Positions 62,445 through 64,000 of a stretch of DNA of 64,000 nucleotides are shown here, piece by piece; the first letter of the stretch is position 1; every line of letters starts with the position of its first letter. The notes under the pieces were generated by a model, which saw only the letters and a program-made list of their open reading frames with translations, had not been told where the DNA came from and searched no databases. This DNA is from Mucilaginibacter kameinonensis (GTDB taxonomy: Bacteria > Bacteroidota > Bacteroidia > Sphingobacteriales > Sphingobacteriaceae). The stretch is taken from the NCBI RefSeq assembly GCF_003675385.1, contig NZ_RCWZ01000005.1, positions 682,001-746,000 of the forward strand, in the 5' to 3' direction. The position numbers and the translations under genes were made by a program.

Positions 62445-63566
62445 TTATTGGGATGATGGTGCTTTATATGTTTCTGAAACTTCATGAATTATCTGATCGA
62501 GAATGGCATGCTGCTCCTCCAGCTTTCTGAGTAACTGAAACTGAGCCCTGGTACGCTGCAGGTTATGCCCGGCGAAGTATGTTTTATAATACACGTCGCC
62601 TTCTATATAATCTGTAAGGAAACGTACGCCCTGCATATAGGGGATCAATAAAACGCCCATTACCAGCATCTCAACTTCAAGATCGGTTAAAAAGTGATGT
62701 GCGCTTTTAAAATAACCTTCGGTGTATGCTTTAAACAAAGAAATGTTCAGGTTAATTTTTGAAAGATCGGGTTCATCCTCGGATGCGGTATTTATGATAG
62801 TCCTGATTGCGTCGCCAAAATCATAGGCCACGTAGCCGGGCATAACGGTGTCAAGGTCAATTATGCATTGAGCATGGTCATGCACATCGAGCAATATGTT
62901 ATTGAATTTGGTGTCATTATGGATGATGCGCAAGGGTAATTTCCCCTCCTTGCCCAAATTCAAAATGGATGTCATCTTTTCAACCCTTTCAACTATGAAC
63001 CTAAGCTCGGGCAAAACCTCTTTAATACGATCCTTACCATCAACCAATACCGCTTTATTAAACTTGTCAAGACGCATGGTAACATTGTGAAAACCGGGGA
63101 TAGTTTCAGCAAGTAAAGTAACATCCAAATCGGCCAGCAGTAATTGAAAATTACCAAAAGCTTTGCCACCTTCATAGGCCTGATTTTCGGTAAGTACCTG
63201 ATCATAGCTTTTAGTGTTCTTCAAAAACAGGTACATCCGCCAGTAATTATCATCAGTATCCTGAAAAAAGAGTTTGTTATCTTTTGTCCTCACTATGGTA
63301 AGCACCTCATTTTCCGGATCGGAGCCGGGTGCTTTGATCAATTTCTTTTTAAGATGCTCAGTTACCAGTTGCACATTATTCATCAGCGCAGGCACATTTA
63401 CAAACACATAATGATTGACGCGCTGAAGCAGGTAGCCAGGCAAATCCGAACCGGTTATCTTTATGCGAAATGTATCGTTAATATGGCCGGAGCCGAATGG
63501 AATTATAGTATCAATTTCCCCTTCAGTAGAAAAGTTGGCTACTATTTCGGATATGTTATATGGCAT
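62445..63566 (-). CDS. APH-type sugar kinase, NahK-like (N-acetylhexosamine 1-kinase candidate)
   Basis: The 373-residue protein has an aminoglycoside-phosphotransferase/choline-kinase fold: FGSGHINDTFRIK (nucleotide loop), the catalytic Brenner motif HNDTKFNN at 216-223 with Asp218, and IIDLDTVMPG with metal ligands Asp237 and Asp239, followed by YDFGDAIRT. This combination is characteristic of the NahK group that phosphorylates GlcNAc/GalNAc at C1. In a locus with GH89 and a glycosidase it would salvage released N-acetylhexosamines. Specificity is inferred from resemblance. Confidence 0.82.
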   Translation of the reverse strand: MPYNISEIVANFSTEGEIDTIIPFGSGHINDTFRIKITGSDLPGYLLQRVNHYVFVNVPALMNNVQLVTEHLKKKLIKAPGSDPENEVLTIVRTKDNKLFFQDTDDNYWRMYLFLKNTKSYDQVLTENQAYEGGKAFGNFQLLLADLDVTLLAETIPGFHNVTMRLDKFNKAVLVDGKDRIKEVLPELRFIVERVEKMTSILNLGKEGKLPLRIIHNDTKFNNILLDVHDHAQCIIDLDTVMPGYVAYDFGDAIRTIINTASEDEPDLSKINLNISLFKAYTEGYFKSAHHFLTDLEVEMLVMGVLLIPYMQGVRFLTDYIEGDVYYKTYFAGHNLQRTRAQFQLLRKLEEQHAILDQIIHEVSETYKAPSSQ

Positions 63567-63626
63567 ATGTTATAATAATATATATGTAATAAACCCTTCA
63601 TCAGTTTATTCGCAAAAAGGAAAGCT

Positions 63627-64000
63627 TTAATTTGTAGGTTTCGCGTTAAACACCATCACCTCAAAAGGTGCGATTGTAAGGGTATAAACATCTCCCGTAA
63701 ACAACGAAGCCGTTGATTGTTTACTCCCGGATTTCGCGTCATAAAACCGGTAGCCCGCTTTGCTGTTTAAAGGCAATTCAAAAACCTTGCGCGTATCAAT
63801 AACAAATTTCTTTGCCGTATTTGACGGATTTCTTAAAGTAAGAATAGCTTTTTTAGGCGACCATGAAGCAAAGCCATAAACATCTCCTTTTGACGGATCG
63901 CCTCCTACCCAATGTGTGTCAGGCATAATATCAGCGTTTTCCCGCGCCCATTTTATAGCAGCGGCCAGGGAGTTCCAATTGGCCGCGTTTAATTTATGAG
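63627..64000 (-). CDS. C-terminal part of a TIM-barrel glycosidase-like protein (runs off window)
   Basis: The frame is open without a stop from the TAA at 63627 to the window edge. The residues read LNAANWNSLAAAIKWAREN, then MPDTHWVGGDPSKGDVYGFASWSPKKAILTLRNPS and a beta-sandwich end. This matches the C-terminus of a family often labelled enterotoxin in databases, which by sequence looks like a GH31/GH36-type glycosidase; the toxin label is probably misleading. It lies 60 bp upstream of the kinase gene on the same strand, so likely one operon (glycosidase-kinase-CBM9). The ATG at 63926 is internal, not the start. Confidence 0.7.
   Translation of the reverse strand, partial: HKLNAANWNSLAAAIKWARENADIMPDTHWVGGDPSKGDVYGFASWSPKKAILTLRNPSNTAKKFVIDTRKVFELPLNSKAGYRFYDAKSGSKQSTASLFTGDVYTLTIAPFEVMVFNAKPTN

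Noticed and set aside
1..64000. CRISPR arrays, tRNA or rRNA genes, insertion sequences, integrases
   Set aside because: I looked for regular repeats, cloverleaf-like segments in the intergenic regions and transposase motifs, and found none I could support. A tRNA scan and an IS search would settle this.

Overview
The window looks like chromosomal DNA of a soil- or plant-type Bacteroidetes, most likely the Sphingobacteriaceae (Mucilaginibacter/Pedobacter-like). The reasons are two complete ECF sigma/FecR/SusC/SusD modules, Bacteroidetes-style -7 promoter elements (TAnnTTTG), the near absence of Shine-Dalgarno sequences, and protein families such as DUF4202, HYC_CC_PP and DUF4953-type metalloproteases. 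Genus is inference from family content only. I saw no phage, insertion sequence, CRISPR array, rRNA or tRNA. Left part (1-8 kb): a detoxification-like island holds a pirin-like protein (cut by the window edge), a nitroreductase, an outer-membrane SphA/phenol-type protein, an HSL-type esterase, an SDR, a VOC-SnoaL protein, a Crp/Fnr-family regulator and a small membrane protein. Five of its promoters share one composite architecture: a 14-bp FNR-type palindrome (TTGAYAAAWRTCAA or one mismatch away), then TCAA exactly 19 nt later, then a TTTG-type -7 element whose last base lies 59.5 nt (58.5 once) from the palindrome centre. The Crp/Fnr protein in the island carries the ExxSR recognition-helix residues expected to read TTGAY half-sites, so this looks like a local regulon. 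8-20 kb: loosely linked genes: an HTH protein, a large secreted orphan, an orphan TonB-type receptor, a DUF4202 protein, a beta-propeller/phosphoesterase and a secreted TIM-barrel-like protein. 19.7-24.3 kb: an AraC regulator diverges from hxlB-hxlA (ribulose monophosphate formaldehyde fixation), with two 18-bp inverted operator-like repeats between them. A second AraC gene with an NmrA-like reductase and a small cytochrome c follow. 24.5-31.9 kb: a complete thiamin operon (thiS-C-TenI/E-E-G-H-F-D) behind a promoter and TPP riboswitch. 32-41.5 kb: ECF sigma, FecR, SusC and SusD followed by a secreted zinc metalloprotease, which suggests a peptide or protein uptake locus. 41.6-43.6 kb: small exported metal-binding-type proteins and a GNAT acetyltransferase. 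43.7-64 kb: a glycan-utilisation region with GH35 beta-galactosidase, GH89 alpha-N-acetylglucosaminidase, GH29 alpha-L-fucosidase, a LacI regulator with a strong palindromic operator candidate, two surface lipoproteins, SusD, SusC, FecR and ECF sigma. It ends with a CBM9-like protein, a NahK-like sugar kinase and the C-terminal part of a TIM-barrel glycosidase. The enzyme set (beta-Gal, alpha-GlcNAc, alpha-Fuc, hexosamine-kinase-like) points to a mucin-like or other complex glycoconjugate substrate.
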